Source of the DNA: Chondrus crispus
Lineage: Eukaryota; Rhodophyta; Florideophyceae; Gigartinales; Gigartinaceae
Reading direction: 5' to 3'
Length of the DNA: 64,000 nt
NCBI RefSeq assembly: GCF_000350225.1
Contig: NW_005178881.1
Span: forward strand, 68,739-132,738
Shown here: positions 61,450-64,000 of the stretch, piece by piece
Position numbering within the stretch: position 1 is the stretch's first letter
How the letters are laid out: every line of letters begins with the position of its first letter
Notes under the pieces: generated by a model
Told to the model about the DNA's origin: nothing
Databases searched by the model: none
Seen by the model: only the letters and a program-made list of their open reading frames with translations
Position numbers and translations under genes: made by a program

Positions 61450-62865
61450 TCACGTTACCAACCTAACTCTTTCCTTGTTGCCACTCTCCAAGCGACAAAC
61501 CTCAACCCCATCCTCCGCATAATCTCCCTCGCTCACATACCATCTCGACGCTACACTCTCCCTGCCACAGTACGTCGTCCCGAACACATCGCACACATAC
61601 TCATCATCCTTGAATTGGCACGCCCTCCTGCTACACAGCCTGATCCCATCGCCCTCCTCTCTCAAAAAGTCGAGACAAGTAGACGCCTGCTGCACGGCGC
61701 TCCTCAAAGAGCATCTGCAGTTGGTAGCAGTATACGGCTGCGCGTCTGCCCCGTCATGGACGAGCTGCCGCACGTCCGGCGCGGGGAACGGCACGACGTT
61801 GAGCACGAGGTTCTGCATCACCGTCGTCGACACCGACGTGCAGTACATCCGCCCGCCGCCCGCCACGCCCTCCGACACAAACGTCGTGAACGTCACCTCC
61901 TCCCGGCTGCAGTGCTCCGCCCCGTCACACCGGCACTCGTACGTCGCCTCGCAGTCCCGGATCTCGCACAGCTTGCGCCCCGTCCCCACCTCCGTCCCGA
62001 CCACGTCCATGCACGCAAGCGACCCCGCCTCGGCCGCGGCCAGCGTGCACGCGCAGTACGAGTCGCTGAACAAGCACTCCCCAGAGTCTGCCTGACGCAC
62101 CGTTTTGCCTCGCATCGGAAATCTCGCCGTGTCGGAGCGATTGCTCCCGCGTGAAGCACGCCGTGTGAGTCGCGTCAGCTGCTCCAGTCGCTTAGTTACT
62201 GGGGTTTGCTGGAGGTCGCCGCTCGGCTTGATGAAAACGGTTAGCGGCAAGCCGGATGCGGCGCCCACGACGACTTTCACAGAGCCATGTTCCTTTGGAT
62301 CGTGCGAGACAGACAGCGTGGCACCTAGACGGTTTCTGGGAGCATGATCGTTGGCGGCAGATTGCAAGTTGGAAGCGGAGAGCTTGGTGGAGTGGACGAG
62401 ATTTCCGGTGCGAGTGAGGGTGAGGACGTAGACGGCGCCGGTGCCGTTTGCATCGCCCGGTGCGCCGACGAGGATTCGGGACAAGGAGCGGTCCTTATTT
62501 TGGGATAAGTTTGCGACGGACGCGGCGAAGTTGTCGTGCGGTTTGAGTGCGGGGGTGTCGGAATTAGGTGTGGACGGGATGATTTGGCGCGTGAAGAGGG
62601 AAGTATGATTGTTTGTGATGAGGTGGAGTTGAAGCGAGCCGGTGTGATTGTTTGCGGAAGGGTTTGAGACTAGGTAGTCTGGATGGCCGTTATTATCGAT
62701 GTCGCCGATGTCGGTGAGGTATTCGAAGGGGACTTTGTTGGGTGCGCCATGGAGAAATTGGGCGGTTGTTGGGGGTGCATTTGTGTGGTTTTGGGTAGGG
62801 TGTGAGGCAGTAGGTCGGGCAGAAAAGAGAAGCAAAAGGACAAGGATGAGATGGTTGGGGAGCAT
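61450..62865 (-). CDS. Secreted FG-GAP protein with duplicated Cys-rich module
   Basis: 471 residues. The ATG at 62865 gives a clear signal peptide (LPNHLILVLLLLFSARPTASH). Residues about 45-200 hold integrin-alpha-like FG-GAP repeats with calcium-loop-like D-x-D/N-x-N-G motifs: DIGDIDNNGHPDYLVS and LVGAPGDANGTGAVYVL. The C-terminal half contains two copies of one Cys-rich module, C-x-C-x-L ... C-x-D ... LC-x-x-R-x-C ... C-D ... C-x-RE ... VSEG ... C: the first at about 265-350, the second at about 380-465. It has several N-x-(S/T) sites. Probably an extracellular or cell-wall protein. The longer frame from 62889 begins at TTG and is not preferred. Confidence 0.75.
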   Translation of the reverse strand: MLPNHLILVLLLLFSARPTASHPTQNHTNAPPTTAQFLHGAPNKVPFEYLTDIGDIDNNGHPDYLVSNPSANNHTGSLQLHLITNNHTSLFTRQIIPSTPNSDTPALKPHDNFAASVANLSQNKDRSLSRILVGAPGDANGTGAVYVLTLTRTGNLVHSTKLSASNLQSAANDHAPRNRLGATLSVSHDPKEHGSVKVVVGAASGLPLTVFIKPSGDLQQTPVTKRLEQLTRLTRRASRGSNRSDTARFPMRGKTVRQADSGECLFSDSYCACTLAAAEAGSLACMDVVGTEVGTGRKLCEIRDCEATYECRCDGAEHCSREEVTFTTFVSEGVAGGGRMYCTSVSTTVMQNLVLNVVPFPAPDVRQLVHDGADAQPYTATNCRCSLRSAVQQASTCLDFLREEGDGIRLCSRRACQFKDDEYVCDVFGTTYCGRESVASRWYVSEGDYAEDGVEVCRLESGNKERVRLVT

Positions 62866-63282
62866 TACGTGGGGTATGGTTCTTCTCAAGGCATAGCTAC
62901 GTTGTGAGGTGAATGGAGACGGAGTGTATGTTGGGAAAGGGATACAAGAGTGTGAGGAATAGAAGGGGAAATTTAGAAAAGAAGGGAATAGGTGGTTGAC
63001 AAAGTCGCAATTTTAAGATGAGGTCGGAACTGCTTGGTTGAATTGAAAAGGGGGCAATACGTCGGCAAAGAGAAGGGAAGATGACCAATTCAAGAGTCGC
63101 AAAAGATTAGAAACTAGAAACATGGTCGACGTGGCAACACGTGGTGGTGCAAAACAAAGTTTTAATGAGTAGAGTCTCCAAACTCGACGACTTGCGCTAG
63201 ACGCGCGGCACGAAGCATGGCAATGGGGTACATCTCAACATCAGGTAAGAAGGGCGGTCGGTGCGGTCGTGTGTACGCCGAC

Positions 63283-63334
63283 TGGAATGAGTTTCAGACA
63301 GTGCACCGTTGTGCACAGTCTGAAACTCGTTCCA
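63283..63334. repeat. Hairpin, 24-bp arms, 4-base loop
   Basis: TGGAATGAGTTTCAGACAGT begins the left arm (63283-63306); the right arm 63311-63334 is its reverse complement with two mismatches. CCTTCCAGG tandem units follow. Confidence 0.9.
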
Positions 63335-63494
63335 GGCCTTCCAGGCCTTCCAGGCCTTCAGCCTGATGTTCCGAGGCACCCCGTCACCATGTTTCGTACG
63401 TCCAGGTTTCGGTTTGCGCCATGATCTGCTCACAATGCGGGTAGTAGTCACGGAAGCATAACGGCAGCGGGGGAAGTGTTGGCCCCCCGAGCGA

Positions 63495-63655
63495 CGTTGG
63501 TGGTGGTGATGTTGGTGGTGGTGATGTTGGTGGTGGTGATGTTGGTGGTGGTGATGTTGGTGGTGGTGATGTTGGTGGTGGTGATGTTGGTGGTGATGTT
63601 GGTGGTGGTGGTGATGTTGGTGGTGATGTTGGTGGTGTTGGTGGTGTTGGTGGTG
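63495..63655. repeat. Simple repeat, 15-bp unit
   Basis: GTTGGTGGTGGTGAT and shortened variants are repeated about eleven times. In one frame it reads His/Gln-rich, in others Thr/Asn/Ile-rich. Confidence 0.95.
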
Positions 63656-64000
63656 TGGTGTGGTGGAGGGCCGGTGGGTAGTGAGGGCGGGGCGGGCGCG
63701 GCTCTTATATACAGAAGGTCGTGTGCGGCAGGGCGTGCGCGGGCGGGGGGTAGGGCGGCAGTGTGGCGGGTGTCCCGCGGTGTCGGGCGCGCGGTGTCGG
63801 GCGCGGGGCGTTGTGCGGCTTGCGCGGAGTGGAGCACAGCGGAGCGCGACACGCCACCGGAGATGGTGTGTCGCAGATTGTGCGAACAAGCCCACTGTAA
63901 ATTCTGCTCGGTGCTGTACAGCTGTTCAGTGCCAATGCTACCTTTTTATATCATCTTTATCACAGGGTATCATAGGGGCATATCCTACTGTAGCCCGTCT

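Larger units (their letters stand above)
62866..64000. other. Intergenic stretch with hairpin and low-complexity repeats
   Basis: No gene recognised. Open frames at 63197-63935 are driven by the GTTGGTGGTGGTGAT repeat. Confidence 0.6.

Noticed and set aside
63197-63895. His/Gln-rich 232-codon frame
   Set aside because: Driven by the 15-bp simple repeat; the flanks have no conserved content.

Overview
The window looks like nuclear DNA of a eukaryote with compact, mostly single-exon genes, separated by dense and heavily nested transposon debris. The host genes are clearly eukaryotic: cytosolic HSP70, VPS36 of ESCRT-II, Mediator subunit MED6, a QCR10-like complex III subunit, a 1-Cys peroxiredoxin, a plant-type cofactor-independent phosphoglycerate mutase fragment and an apparently plastid-targeted START/COQ10-like protein. 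Intronless genes, plant-type enzymes and FG-GAP secreted proteins make a red alga my best guess; this is inference. Two 100-N assembly gaps (39786-39885, 52027-52126) both sit in G or C homopolymers just upstream of genes.

1-20 kb is a nest of Ty3/gypsy-type LTR retrotransposons. The oldest layer (A) has gag (69-3065), protease (3230-4104) and half a reverse transcriptase (16119-16663). A 1126-bp solo LTR (1146-2271, duplicated target CCCTG) sits in its gag. A 649-bp-type solo LTR (4105-4751 plus 16113-16118, duplicated target GCGGT) sits in its protease/RT linker. A complete chromovirus-like element D (4752-16112, duplicated target ACGAC) sits in the end of that solo LTR. D has gag, protease, RT-RNase H, integrase and chromodomain on the + strand and a roughly 530-codon reading frame on the opposite strand next to the 3' LTR. 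Two further relatives of this antisense frame lie at 16675-16973 and 17937-18971, the latter between two inverted LTRs. This antisense gene family is the most interesting item in the window.

20-29 kb is gene-poor and holds two perfect or near-perfect palindromes, decayed DNA-transposase genes (20.3-22.2 kb) and a 2-kb segment bounded by about 97-bp inverted repeats that carries a decayed J-domain/coiled-coil gene (22.5-24.5 kb).

29-63 kb is the host-gene region: peroxiredoxin, a PIF/Harbinger transposase, a chimeric 5'-truncated phosphoglycerate mutase, START-like protein, an unknown 488-residue protein, MED6, a Nudix-like membrane protein, an unknown coiled-coil-like protein, VPS36, QCR10-like, two GNAT acetyltransferases, HSP70, an inositol 2-dehydrogenase-like oxidoreductase, an acidic protein, a small membrane protein, a four-helix membrane protein and a secreted FG-GAP/Cys-rich protein. 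The genes are on both strands with their own promoters and no operon logic. Between 58.5 and 61.1 kb lie a DDE-less pogo-like element, two CTAG-flanked MITE-like elements inside its gene, and a PIF/Harbinger-type MITE with TAA target duplication. Long short-looped hairpins recur between genes across the window.
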